Positions 29,263-37,792 are shown, numbered from the stretch's first letter. The stretch is DNA of 64,000 bases from Lysobacter enzymogenes (GCF_023617245.1 NZ_CP067396.1:1550001-1614000), one strand, 5' to 3'. Program-made: numbers and translations. Notes: generated by a model not told the origin, from the sequence alone.

Positions 29263-29446
29263 TGTAGGAGCGACGCGAGTCACGACCAACCGAAGCGACG
29301 CACGCAAGCGCTCCTCCCCGAAGCCTGCACCCCACACGCATCGCTTTTTGTAGGCGCGGCGCAAGCCGCGACCGCGACAACGCAACTACATCGAAAGGTT
29401 CGGCGTAGTTGCGTTGTCGCGGTCGCGACTCGCGTCGCTCCTACAG
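29263..29446. repeat. REP-type repeats, family A: half copy plus full copy
   Basis: A half element (TGTAGGAGCGACGCGAGTCA) starts at 29263. A complete pair spans 29349-29446, from TGTAGGCGCGGCGCAAGCCG to GCGACTCGCGTCGCTCCTAC. Confidence 0.75.
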
Positions 29447-29466
29447 GGGGCGACCGATAGTCGCGC

Positions 29467-29760
29467 TCAGCCGAACTCGGCGCTCGGCGCGATCGCCTTG
29501 CGCGCGAACATCGCCTCGGGGACTTCGACGAACTCCATCCGGTACGGCCCGCCGAGCTCTTCGGGCTTGAGCTGCGGGAACTGCCGGTAGAGCGGGGCGG
29601 TCACGCTCAGCAGTTCGCCGGTCACCCGGCCGATGTCCTCGCACAGGGCGCGGAATTCGTCGTGCGGCAGCTGCGGCTGCAGTTGCAGCAGGTGTCGGTT
29701 GAGCGTGGCGTTCATGCTCGCCAACAACAGGCTGGTGCGCTCGGCCTGTTCGCGGTCCAT
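29467..29760 (-). CDS. Small hypothetical protein in the ppk2 operon
   Basis: The 97-residue acidic, helical protein has no signal peptide or membrane segment (LLLASMNATLNRHLLQLQPQ, CEDIGRVTGELLSVTAPLYR). GGGAGG precedes its ATG, and only 19 bases separate it from the ppk2 stop, so it is probably the last gene of the moaB-HTH-ppk2 operon. I do not recognise a family. Confidence 0.7.
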   Translation of the reverse strand: MDREQAERTSLLLASMNATLNRHLLQLQPQLPHDEFRALCEDIGRVTGELLSVTAPLYRQFPQLKPEELGGPYRMEFVEVPEAMFARKAIAPSAEFG

Positions 29761-29779
29761 ATCGCCTCCCGTGTGCTGG

Positions 29780-30589
29780 TCAGCCCTTGTCGCCCGACTT
29801 GCCGCCCGATTTGCCGCCCGACTTGCCGCCGATGGGTTTCAGCACGCCGAACCTCTCCTTCGCCGGCTTGCCCTTGAGCGGCGGGAAGTCGAGCTTGGCC
29901 GGCGCCACCTCGGTGTCGGGCAGGCGCGAGAGCAGGTCGCGGATCAAGCTCAGCCGGCCCTGGCGCTGGTCGTTGAAGTCGACCAGCGTCCACGGCGCAT
30001 GCTTGGTGTGGGTGGCTTCGAGCATCGCCTCGCGGGCGCGGGTGTAGTCGTCGTAATGGGCGCGCGCCTGCAGGTCGATCGGCGAGAGTTTCCAGCGCTT
30101 GAGCGGATCGTTGAGGCGCTCGGCGAAACGCTCTTCCTGTTGCGCCTGGTCGCAGCACAGCCAGTACTTGAACAGCAGGATGCCGTCGTCGACCAGCAGC
30201 TTCTCGAACACCGGCGCCTGCTTGAGGAAGGCCTTGACCTGCTCGGGCTTGGCGAAGCCCATGACCTGCTCGACGCCGGCGCGGTTGTACCAGCTGCGGT
30301 CGAACAGGACGATCTCGCCGGCCGCCGGCAGGTGCGGCGCGTAGCGCTGGAAATACCATTGCCCGGCTTCGCGTTCGCTCGGCTTGGACAGGGCGGCGAT
30401 GTGGCATTGGCGCGGGTTGAGGTTCTCCGAGATCGAGCCGATCGCGCCGCCCTTGCCGGCGGTGTCGCGGCCTTCGAAGATCACCATCAGCCGCTTGCCG
30501 CTGTGCTGCAGCCAGCGGCCCATCGCCGCCAGTTCCAGTTGCAGCGGTTCCAGCTGCGCTTCGTAGTCCTTGCGCTTGAGCTTGCTCAT
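29780..30589 (-). CDS. ppk2: Polyphosphate kinase 2 (PPK2)
   Basis: The 269-residue enzyme phosphorylates nucleoside mono- or diphosphates with polyphosphate. It carries a P-loop (FEGRDTAGKGGAIGSI, residues ~38-53), the lid/Walker B motif LFDRSWYNRAGVEQVMGF and the ERLNDPLKRWKLSPIDLQAR region of the family. The single-domain size fits class I/III PPK2; substrate preference cannot be fixed. The C-terminus is a low-complexity tail (GGKSGGKSGGKSGDKG) encoded by a 12-base tandem repeat. Its ATG overlaps the stop of the upstream HTH gene (ATGA). Confidence 0.95.
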   Translation of the reverse strand: MSKLKRKDYEAQLEPLQLELAAMGRWLQHSGKRLMVIFEGRDTAGKGGAIGSISENLNPRQCHIAALSKPSEREAGQWYFQRYAPHLPAAGEIVLFDRSWYNRAGVEQVMGFAKPEQVKAFLKQAPVFEKLLVDDGILLFKYWLCCDQAQQEERFAERLNDPLKRWKLSPIDLQARAHYDDYTRAREAMLEATHTKHAPWTLVDFNDQRQGRLSLIRDLLSRLPDTEVAPAKLDFPPLKGKPAKERFGVLKPIGGKSGGKSGGKSGDKG

Positions 30590-30978
30590 CGGGCGGCCTT
30601 CTTGCGGGCGGAAGCCTTCTTCGCCGGCGCCTTGCGCGCGCGCGCCGGCGCGGCGCGGCGGGTGCCGGCCATGCTCGCGGCGACTTCCAGCAGGGCGCCC
30701 TGCTGGCGGGTGTCGAGCGCGCGGTAGGCGGCGAGCAGGTCGTGCTCGCCCTGGGTGCGGGCCGGGTCGAGGGTGCTGGCCAGTTCGGCCAGCAGCGCGC
30801 CGGCGGGGACGCCGAAGGCGCGCGCGAGCGCGTCGAGCTGGTCGCGGCCGGGCAGCTTCTCGCCGCGCAGCCAGGCGCTGACGGTGTTGGCGCCGGCGCG
30901 CGGGATCGCGGTGGCCAGGTCGGTCACGCTGAGGCCGCTGGCCTTGGCCAGCAGGCGCAGGGTGGTGTCCAGCGACAT
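30586..30978 (-). CDS. Small HTH protein with basic C-terminal tail
   Basis: The 130-residue protein has an XRE-type HTH in the first 65 residues (LAKASGLSVTDLATAIPRAG, ANTVSAWLRGEKLPGRDQLD, ALARAFGVPAGALL), then a helical linker and a Lys/Ala/Arg-rich tail (APARARKAPAKKASARKKAA) like those of H1/AlgP-type DNA-binding proteins. AAGGAG lies 8 bases before ATG 30978; a second ATG at 30984 is too close to it. The gene is squeezed between moaB and ppk2 with overlapping stops and starts, so it is probably co-regulated with them. Confidence 0.85.
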   Translation of the reverse strand: MSLDTTLRLLAKASGLSVTDLATAIPRAGANTVSAWLRGEKLPGRDQLDALARAFGVPAGALLAELASTLDPARTQGEHDLLAAYRALDTRQQGALLEVAASMAGTRRAAPARARKAPAKKASARKKAAR

Positions 30979-30983
30979 GCGCA

Positions 30984-31502
30984 TCACTCCTTGAGGCGGG
31001 GACGCAAAGTGGCGAGGTTGCACGGCCGGGTGCGCGCGTCGAGCTGCGCGCTGACGATCTTTTCCCAGGCGGTGCGGCAGGCCGAGGTCGAACCCGGCAG
31101 GCAGAACAGGAACGTGGCGTTGGCCAGCCCGGCGAAGGCGCGCGACTGCAGGGTCGAGGTGCCGATCTCGTCGAAGCTGATCGCGCGGAACAGTTCGCCG
31201 AAGCCCGGCATTTCCTTGTCCAGCAGCGGCAGCAGCGCCTCGGGGGTGGAATCGCGGCCGGTGAAGCCGGTGCCGCCGGTGACCAGGATGCCGTCGACGC
31301 CGTCGTCGGCGATCCACTGCGACACCGCCGCGCGCAGCTTGTAGCGATCGTCCGGCAGCAGCTTGCGTTCGACCAGGCGGTGGCCGGCGTCGGTCAGCGA
31401 CTGGATCAGGTAGTCGCCGGAGCTGTCGTTGGCGAGGGTGCGGCTGTCGGAGACGGTCAGCACGCACAGGTTCAGGGGGATGAAATCGCGTTCTGCGGTC
31501 AT
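30984..31502 (-). CDS. moaB: Molybdenum cofactor biosynthesis protein B
   Basis: The 172-residue protein is a MoaB/MogA-fold enzyme involved in molybdopterin adenylylation. Family marks are LTVSDSRTLANDSSGDYL, VTGGTGFTGRDSTPEALLPL, GFGELFRAISFDEIGTSTLQ and CLPGSTSACRTAWEKI. ATG 31502 starts MTAERDFIPLNLCVLTVSD. It heads a four-gene minus-strand unit with the HTH gene, ppk2 and the small protein; no other molybdenum cofactor gene is visible in the window. Confidence 0.93.
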   Translation of the reverse strand: MTAERDFIPLNLCVLTVSDSRTLANDSSGDYLIQSLTDAGHRLVERKLLPDDRYKLRAAVSQWIADDGVDGILVTGGTGFTGRDSTPEALLPLLDKEMPGFGELFRAISFDEIGTSTLQSRAFAGLANATFLFCLPGSTSACRTAWEKIVSAQLDARTRPCNLATLRPRLKE

Positions 31503-31803
31503 GCCGCCGAGACTAGCGCAAACCGCGGCCGGCCGGGGTTGCGGCGCAGCGAAGGCGCGCGCGCCGCGAACGCGATTGCGCGCGCGGGCACGGATCCGCG
31601 CGCATCGGGCGACCGGCGCGGGTCGGGCGGACAGGAGTGGATCGGGCGGACAGAAGCGAATCGGCCCCGATCGGGCTGAGGCGGCACGGGCCGGTCGGCG
31701 CGTGTCGATCAGCACGGATCTGTCGGCACGGGTCTGTCGGTACGGATCGGTAGGCACGCACCGGCGTCAATCCGCGCGGCCGCGGTCCGGCGTCCCGATC
31801 CGC
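31503..31803. repeat. Gene-free stretch made of two short tandem repeats
   Basis: A 19-base unit starting TCGGGCGGACAGGAGTGGA occurs twice at 31623-31660. A degenerate 14-base unit (GTCGGCACGGGTCT and variants) occurs at 31704-31765. No gene or clear promoter is seen; the moaB promoter must lie here. Confidence 0.6.
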
Positions 31804-33504
31804 TCAACCGGCCGCGCGTCGCTCCGTGTCGGCGGGCGATGCCAGCGCGGCTTCCATCGCCGCGATCGCGTCCTCGAGCTGCGCCCGTCGGGACGCGTCC
31901 AGGTGATCGGCCGCATCCGTCAGCAGGTTGGCCAGCCGCACCAGGCGCCGGCGGTGGCCGTGCAGGTCCAGCCGCACCAGGCGCCCGCCGGCTTCGCCGT
32001 GCGCGGCCTCGCGCTGCGCGCCGGCGTCCAGGTGGCGAGACAGCAGCAGGCGCACGCGTTCGGCGCGCTCGGCGTCTTCCTCCGACCACGGCTCGGCGGT
32101 GCCGCTGACGGTCTGGTTCCATTCGGCGAAGCTGGTGCGCGGGCCGATGGTCAGGCGGCCGGCGTCGAGCTGGTAGGCGTCGTCCGGCGAGCCGGCCCAG
32201 CGCACGTGTTCGATCTGTTCGTTGCGCAACAGCAGCAGCCAGCCGCCGGTGCCGGCGTCGAGCGGCGTCGCGAACAGGCCGGCCGGCCCGTGCCCGGCGT
32301 CGTTCCAGTCGGCGCGCTCGGCGGTGCCGGCGGGGGCGTGGCGCGCGTGCGTCCGCGCCCAGGCCAGGGCCGGCGCCAGCGCCGCCGGATCGAAGTCGGC
32401 CCCGGCCAGCAGCGCGCCGTCGCCGGCGACCAGCGCCGCGGCGTCGGCGCCGAGCGCGCCGAGCAGCGCCTCGGACTGTTCGCGCAGCGTCGCCCACGGC
32501 GACGGCGAGCGCGCCAGCGCCTGCTCCAGGCGGTCGCGATGCAGGCGCGCGGCCGCCTCGGCGGCGCCGATCTGCTTGAGGTTGCGGGTGCCCAGCAGCA
32601 GCGACACGTAACGGCCGAACACGTCGGCGGCGATGCGCTCGCGCGGCCCGACCGGACGCGGCTGCGGATGGTGGCAGGCGATCAGCCCCCACAGTCGGCC
32701 GTCGACGATCAGCGAGATCGACATCGACGCGCGCACGCCCATGTTGCGCAGGTACTCCAGATGGATCGGCGAGACGCTGCGCAGCAGGTCGAAGCTCATG
32801 TCCAGCGGCGCGGCCTGCGCCGCGGTATGCACCGGCACCGGCGCGTAGCCGGCGTCGGGGATCACCCGCACGCGGTTGGCCAGGTACAGCGCGCGCGCCT
32901 GCGGCGGGATGTCGGACGCGGGAAAGCGCAGGCCCAGGTAAGAACTGAGTTCCCCGCCGAGCGCCTGCGCCACGACTTCGCCGGAATGGTCGCGGCGGAA
33001 CGCGTAGACCATGACCCGGTCGTAGCCGGTGAGCTCGCGCACCTGCGTGGCGACGGCCTGGAAGAACGGCGCGGCCTGCGCGCCGGTCTCGAGCCGGGCG
33101 ATCATCGCGTGCGCGTCGAGCGGTTCGCCGCTGTCGCGCGCGGCCGGTTCCAGTTCGACGTGGATCAGCTGCGCGCGCACATGCACCGACAGATAGTGCA
33201 GTTCGCCCCAGGCGCCGGCGTTGACCAGGCCGGCCAGGCGCGGGAAGTCGCCGGGCTGCGAGGCCGCGGCATTGGCCCGGACCAGTTCCAGCGCGTGCGA
33301 GTCGAACAATTCGTCGATGGCCTGGCCGAGCAGCGCCTGCGCGTCGGTCGCGAACAGTTCGCCGGCATTGTCGGACGCCGCCACGATCTCGCCGCTGCGC
33401 GGCGCGAACGCCAGCAGGACGCCGTGCGGCTGGATCGCGCCGCTGAGGTGGATCGGCTCGCGCGCGCAAGCGTCGTAGGCGGCCTGCAGCTTCGGATCGG
33501 TCAC
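31804..33504 (-). CDS. Bacteriophytochrome photosensory protein lacking a kinase domain
   Basis: The 566-residue red/far-red photoreceptor has an N-terminal PAS domain with the biliverdin-binding Cys13 (DACAREPIHLSGAIQPHG), a GAF domain (DRVMVYAFRRDHSGEVVAQA, FPASDIPPQAR with Asp198, SVSPIHLEYLRNMG with His248) and a PHY domain including the tongue motif PRTSFAEWNQTV. After PHY only about 60 helical residues follow; there is no HisKA or ATPase domain and no other output domain. GTG 33504 overlaps the heme oxygenase stop (GTGA), with AAGGAG upstream, so chromophore synthesis and photoreceptor are coupled. Signalling presumably needs a partner protein. Confidence 0.93.
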   Translation of the reverse strand: MTDPKLQAAYDACAREPIHLSGAIQPHGVLLAFAPRSGEIVAASDNAGELFATDAQALLGQAIDELFDSHALELVRANAAASQPGDFPRLAGLVNAGAWGELHYLSVHVRAQLIHVELEPAARDSGEPLDAHAMIARLETGAQAAPFFQAVATQVRELTGYDRVMVYAFRRDHSGEVVAQALGGELSSYLGLRFPASDIPPQARALYLANRVRVIPDAGYAPVPVHTAAQAAPLDMSFDLLRSVSPIHLEYLRNMGVRASMSISLIVDGRLWGLIACHHPQPRPVGPRERIAADVFGRYVSLLLGTRNLKQIGAAEAAARLHRDRLEQALARSPSPWATLREQSEALLGALGADAAALVAGDGALLAGADFDPAALAPALAWARTHARHAPAGTAERADWNDAGHGPAGLFATPLDAGTGGWLLLLRNEQIEHVRWAGSPDDAYQLDAGRLTIGPRTSFAEWNQTVSGTAEPWSEEDAERAERVRLLLSRHLDAGAQREAAHGEAGGRLVRLDLHGHRRRLVRLANLLTDAADHLDASRRAQLEDAIAAMEAALASPADTERRAAG

Positions 33505-34088
33505 GCGGACTCCTTTTCGATCAGCGCATCGGCGACCAGGGCGAACGCGTGCCGCGCGCCGCGCGCGGCGTCGTCGCGCAAGCCGCCGTCGAGCGTCTGC
33601 AGTTCGTCGAGAAAGCGCGGCCAGCGGTCGCCGGGCCGGGCATGGTGGCGCAGGAACGCGAGCGGCACGCGCGGATCGCGCAGGCGCAGGCGCTCGGCCG
33701 CGCGCAGCAGCACCCGCGCGCCGAGCGCGGATCCTTCCAGCACGTAGTTCGCGCCCATCCAGCACGACGCCGGCAGCGCCGCCGGGCGGTACGCCAGCGG
33801 CAGCAGGCCCAGCTCGCGCAGGTCCTGGTGCAGCAGCGCGCGGCGTTGCGGATCGAACCATTCGGTCCAGGCCGAACGCGCGTCGACCGCGGCCGGCGGC
33901 GGCGCCAGCAGTTCCACCAGCGACAGCATGCCGAGCAGGTAGCGCAGGTAGCCGCGACGATCGTCGAGGCTGTCGGCCAGCATGGCGTCGAGGTCGCGAT
34001 GCTGGGCGGCGGTGGCGCTACGCAATTGCTGGTGCAGCGTATCCAATGACGGTCCTGCGAACGGCGAAAAGACGGCCAGTCTTCGCAT
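33501..34088 (-). CDS. bphO: Heme oxygenase, biliverdin-producing
   Basis: The 195-residue heme oxygenase converts heme to biliverdin, the chromophore of the adjacent phytochrome. The heme-ligand region is LRSATAAQHRDLDAML (His near 31); YLRYLLGMLSLVELLAPPP and MGANYVLEGSALGARVLLRA fit the fold. ATG 34088 has GGAGGAG upstream. The order bphO-bphP with a four-base overlap is common among proteobacterial phytochrome operons. Confidence 0.9.
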   Translation of the reverse strand: MRRLAVFSPFAGPSLDTLHQQLRSATAAQHRDLDAMLADSLDDRRGYLRYLLGMLSLVELLAPPPAAVDARSAWTEWFDPQRRALLHQDLRELGLLPLAYRPAALPASCWMGANYVLEGSALGARVLLRAAERLRLRDPRVPLAFLRHHARPGDRWPRFLDELQTLDGGLRDDAARGARHAFALVADALIEKESA

Positions 34089-34222
34089 TGCGCTCCTCCG
34101 TGCCAGGACCGCGCGCGGCGGCGCGCGCGGTCGCTGAATCGTTAAGTTGCAAGCCGCGACGTTAGCCGCGTTTGCGCACGGCGCAGGTGAACGCGAGGTC
34201 CAGGCGGCGTTAACAAGCGCGG

Positions 34223-35950
34223 CTAGGGACGAGCCGGCCCCTGCAGCGGCGCCGGCGCTTCGCCCTTGCGCTGGCGCCTCGCCATCGCCAGGGTCATCGC
34301 GGCGAAGTCGACCGCGAAGCCGTCCATGTCGAACACGCCGCTGTCCGCGCGCCGCGCCGCCAGTTCCGCGCGCAGCGCCGCCAGCGCGGCGCGGTCGTTG
34401 CCGAGCGCGATCGCGCGGGCGACGAAGGCGGCGTCGTCGGCGACGTTCATGTGGGCCAGGCCGAGGTGGTGGTTGAGGCTGCCGGCCACGCGCGCGGCGA
34501 AGGTCGCGCCGGGCACGGTCAACACCGGGCAGCCGGCCCACAGCGCGTCGGAGGCGGTGGTGTGGGCGTTGTAGGGATCGGTGTCGAGGAACAGGTCGGC
34601 GTGGCGCAGGCGCGCCAGATAGTCCGGATGCGGCTGCTTGCGCATGAACACCAGCCGCGCCGGATCGAGGCCGCGGCCGGCGGCGAACTCGCGCAGGCGC
34701 GCATCGGCGTTGCCGGGGCCCGACAGCAGCCACAGCACGCTGCCGGGCACGCCGCGCAATACCTCCAGCGCGCGCGCCACGCTGCGCGGGTTGAGCTTGT
34801 AGCTGTTGTTGAAGCAGCAGAACACCACGCCGTGCGTCGGCAGGCCGCAGGCGGCGCGGTCGGGCGGTTCGGCGACGACGCGGGCAGTGTCGGAGGGCTG
34901 GAAGCAGCGCGGCAGCCACGCCGCGGTCTCGCTGAAATCGGCGGCCAGCGCGTCGGGCAGGACGAAGCGGTCGGCCAGCACGTAGTCGATCCACGGCGCC
35001 GCGCTGGTGCCGGGGTAGGCCAGCCAGTTGACCTGCACCGGCGCCGGCCGCATCGCCAGCACCTCCGGCGCGCCGCCGCCGCCCCAGCCGCGCAGGTCGA
35101 ACAAGACGTCGACGCCGGCGCGGCGGATCGCGTCGGCGACCATGGCGTGCGGCTGTTGCGCGACTTCGTGCAGGACGTCGGCGGCGGCGCCGAGGCGGCG
35201 CCGGATCGCGCTGCCGTCGTCGCGGTTGAGCGCGAACAGATGCAGTTCCAGGCCGCCGCGGCGGCGCAGCGCTTCGAACAGGGCCACCGTCAGCAAGCCG
35301 GTGGGATGGTTGCCGAAGCCGTTGGACAGGAAGCCGGCGCGCACCGGCGCCTGCGCGTCGCGTGCGGGCGCCGGCGGCAGCGGCCGCACCGCGCGCGCGA
35401 TCACCGCGGCGCGCAGCGCGGCGCAGCGACGCTGTTCGGCGGCGCTGGCGTCTTCGCTGAGGAACGCGAACGGCTCCACCGAGGCCTGCGCGCGCGCCAC
35501 CGCGTCGCGCACCTGGCGCGCGAGGCGGTCGAGATCGCGCCAATCGCACAGGCGCCGGCGCCAGGCCAACAGATAGGACGCCAGCTGCGGCTCCTGCGGC
35601 GCCAGCGCATAGGCGTGGGCGTAGGCGGCGAGTGCGCCCTCGGCGTCGCCGATGTCTTCCAGCGCGTGCGCCAGCCACACTGCGATGCCGGGATGCTGCG
35701 GCGCCGCGCGCGCGGCCGCGCGCAGGCTCTGCACCGCGTCCTCGCGGCGGCCGAGCATCCAGTGCGCGCGGCCCAGCCGCGCCAGCGCCTCGGGATGGCC
35801 GGGACGCAGCGCCAGCGCGCGCCGCGCGGCGGCTTCGCCGGAGGCGGCGTCGCCGGCGTCGAGTTCATGCTCGGCCAGCATCACCCAGCCCATCGCGTCG
35901 TCGGGACGCGCGCGCAGGGCCTGGCGCAGGGCGGGGCGCGGATCGGTCAC
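34223..35950 (-). CDS. TPR-containing O-GlcNAc transferase-like glycosyltransferase (GT41, SPINDLY type)
   Basis: The 575-residue protein has TPR units in the first ~140 residues (GWVMLAEHELDAGDAASGEA, ALARLGRAHWMLGRREDAVQ) and a GT41 catalytic region: GFLSNGFGNHPTGLLTVALF, VQVNWLAYPGTSAAPWIDYV, LVFMRKQPHPDYLARL and DLFLDTDPYNAHTTASDALW. These match bacterial OGT homologues such as the Xanthomonas enzyme used as a structural model. The sugar donor and protein targets are unknown. GTG 35950 lies 5 bases after the GNAT stop, so the two are probably one transcription unit. Confidence 0.92.
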   Translation of the reverse strand: MTDPRPALRQALRARPDDAMGWVMLAEHELDAGDAASGEAAARRALALRPGHPEALARLGRAHWMLGRREDAVQSLRAAARAAPQHPGIAVWLAHALEDIGDAEGALAAYAHAYALAPQEPQLASYLLAWRRRLCDWRDLDRLARQVRDAVARAQASVEPFAFLSEDASAAEQRRCAALRAAVIARAVRPLPPAPARDAQAPVRAGFLSNGFGNHPTGLLTVALFEALRRRGGLELHLFALNRDDGSAIRRRLGAAADVLHEVAQQPHAMVADAIRRAGVDVLFDLRGWGGGGAPEVLAMRPAPVQVNWLAYPGTSAAPWIDYVLADRFVLPDALAADFSETAAWLPRCFQPSDTARVVAEPPDRAACGLPTHGVVFCCFNNSYKLNPRSVARALEVLRGVPGSVLWLLSGPGNADARLREFAAGRGLDPARLVFMRKQPHPDYLARLRHADLFLDTDPYNAHTTASDALWAGCPVLTVPGATFAARVAGSLNHHLGLAHMNVADDAAFVARAIALGNDRAALAALRAELAARRADSGVFDMDGFAVDFAAMTLAMARRQRKGEAPAPLQGPARP

Positions 35951-35955
35951 GGCGC

Positions 35956-36414
35956 TCAGGCCTGCGCCAGCGGCAGCTGGTAACGCTGGGTGCCGTCGAA
36001 GCGCCGCCAGCCGGCGGCGTCGTACAGCGCCTGGGCCTGAGCGTTGTCGTGGTCGGTTTCCAGTTCCAGGCGCGCGGCGCCGTCGGCGCGCGCGAACGCG
36101 GCGGCGGCGTCGAGCAGGGCGCGGGCGACGCCGCGGCGGCGCGCGTGCGGCTCGACGAACAGATCGTTGAGCACCCACACCCGCGCCGCGCGCACCGAGG
36201 AGAAGGTCGGATACAGCTGGACGAAGCCGGCGCCGTCGGCGCCGTCGAGCGCGGCCAGCAGCAGCACCGAATCGCCGCGCTGCAGGCGTTCGCCGATGAA
36301 GGCGCGCGAGACCGCGGCGTCGTCGCGCCGGGTATAGAAATGCCGGTAGCGGTCGAACAGCGGCGCGACCAGGTCGAGATCGGCGGAACGGGCGCGGCGG
36401 ATGGCGAGGCTCAT
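35956..36414 (-). CDS. GNAT family N-acetyltransferase
   Basis: The 152-residue protein is a complete GNAT domain. Motif A reads VEPHARRRGVARALLDAA, where acetyl-CoA pyrophosphate binds, and the C-terminal motif is DNAQAQALYDAAGWRRF. The substrate cannot be predicted. It begins the unit that continues into the OGT-like gene. Confidence 0.9.
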   Translation of the reverse strand: MSLAIRRARSADLDLVAPLFDRYRHFYTRRDDAAVSRAFIGERLQRGDSVLLLAALDGADGAGFVQLYPTFSSVRAARVWVLNDLFVEPHARRRGVARALLDAAAAFARADGAARLELETDHDNAQAQALYDAAGWRRFDGTQRYQLPLAQA

Positions 36415-36526
36415 GCGGACGTCGGCGCGGCGGGGGAGGGCCGATTATGGCTGCAGGCCGGGGGCAGCGTCATGACTTGCGACGGCCGGTCGCGGCGGCC
36501 CGGGCGCCGTCGATGCGCGCGATCTA

Positions 36527-36627
36527 CCTGTAGGAGCGGCGCGAGCCGCGACCGCGACAATGCAATTACGCCGAAGCCTGCGCAATGCTTGCGTTGTCGC
36601 GGTCGCGGCTCGCGCCGCTCCTACAGG
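36527..36627. repeat. REP-type inverted repeat, family A
   Basis: CCTGTAGGAGCGGCGCGAGC on the left, GCTCGCGCCGCTCCTACAGG on the right, ending 12 bases beyond the prfA stop on the minus strand, so it may also act in prfA transcript ending. Confidence 0.85.
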
Positions 36628-36639
36628 TGGACGCCGGGA

Positions 36640-37725
36640 TTACGTGTTGGCCGACAGCCGCGCCAGTTCGTCGGCCTGGTGCTCGTGCAGCAAGCGTCCG
36701 ATCAGGCCGTCCAGGTCGCCGGCGATCACATTCGGCAGGTCGTACAAGGTCAGCCCCTCGACCCGGTGGTCGGTGATCCGGCCCTGCGGGAAGTTGTAGG
36801 TGCGGATGCGCTGGCTGCGGTCGCCGCTGCCGACCTGCAGGCGTCGGTCCTGCGCCTGCGCGGCGGCGGCCTTGGCCGCGGCGGCGTCGGCGAGCATCGC
36901 CTGCAGGCGCTTGAGCGCCTTGTCGCGGTTGGCGTGCTGGCTGCGCTCGGTCTGGTTCTCGACCACCACGCCGCTGGGGACGTGGGTGATGCGGATCGCC
37001 GATTCGGTCTTGTTGACGTGCTGGCCGCCGGCGCCGGAGGAACGGAAGGTGTCGATCTTCAGGTCGGCCGGATTGATCTCGATCGGCTCGCCTTCCGGTT
37101 CCACCGCGATGATCGCCACGGTCGCGGCCGAGGTGTGGATGCGGCCCTGCGATTCGGTTTCCGGCACGCGCTGCACGCGGTGGGTGCCGGATTCGAACTT
37201 GAGCCTGGAATACGCGCCGCGGCCTTCGACCCGGGCGATGACTTCCTTGTAGCCGCCGTGCTCGCCGGGATTGGCCGACTCGACCTCGACCTTCCAGCCC
37301 TGGCGCTCGGCGTAGCGCGAATACATCCGGAACAGGTCGCCGGCGAAGATCGCCGCCTCGTCGCCGCCGGTGCCGGCGCGCACTTCCAGGTACAGGTCGC
37401 CGTCGTCGCGCGGGTCCTTGGGGATCAGGTGCGCCATCAGCTCGACGTCGAGCCGTTGCAGCCGTTCCTGCGCGGAGGCGATTTCTTCCTCGGCCAGCTC
37501 GCGCAGTTCCGGGTCGGCGCGCATCGCTTCGGCCGCGGCCAGGTCGGCCTTGGCCTGGGTCTCGGCGGCCAGCGCCAGCGCCACAGGTTCGAGCTGGGCG
37601 AACTCGCGCGAGCATTTGCGGAAGCGCTCGTTGTCGCCGATCACGCCGGGGTCGGCGAGCAGGCGTTCGAGCTCTTCGCGGCGCTCGGCCAGGGCTTCGA
37701 GTTTGCGGCGCAGGCTGGGAGTCAT
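36640..37725 (-). CDS. prfA: Peptide chain release factor 1
   Basis: This 361-residue release factor recognises UAA and UAG and releases the nascent chain. The catalytic GGQ motif is in SSGAGGQHVNKTESAIRITH, preceded by GTHRVQRVPETESQGRIHTS; length and layout match RF1. It lies downstream of hemA, 67 bases away, the usual gammaproteobacterial order. Confidence 0.98.
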   Translation of the reverse strand: MTPSLRRKLEALAERREELERLLADPGVIGDNERFRKCSREFAQLEPVALALAAETQAKADLAAAEAMRADPELRELAEEEIASAQERLQRLDVELMAHLIPKDPRDDGDLYLEVRAGTGGDEAAIFAGDLFRMYSRYAERQGWKVEVESANPGEHGGYKEVIARVEGRGAYSRLKFESGTHRVQRVPETESQGRIHTSAATVAIIAVEPEGEPIEINPADLKIDTFRSSGAGGQHVNKTESAIRITHVPSGVVVENQTERSQHANRDKALKRLQAMLADAAAAKAAAAQAQDRRLQVGSGDRSQRIRTYNFPQGRITDHRVEGLTLYDLPNVIAGDLDGLIGRLLHEHQADELARLSANT

Positions 37726-37729
37726 TGGG

Positions 37730-37757
37730 GCAGGAGATAGGGAGCAGGAGATAGGAA
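37730..37757. repeat. Tandem repeat of a 14-base word between hemA and prfA
   Basis: GCAGGAGATAGGGA is followed at once by GCAGGAGATAGGAA in the prfA leader. Confidence 0.7.
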
Positions 37758-37792
37758 ACAGAAACAGCGCGGACGTCGGCGACTGGAAGTCG

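Noticed and set aside
20244..36414. Search for prophage, integrase, insertion sequence or toxin-antitoxin genes in the mixed region
   Set aside because: No transposase, integrase, phage structural gene or paired toxin-antitoxin was found; only REP elements are present.
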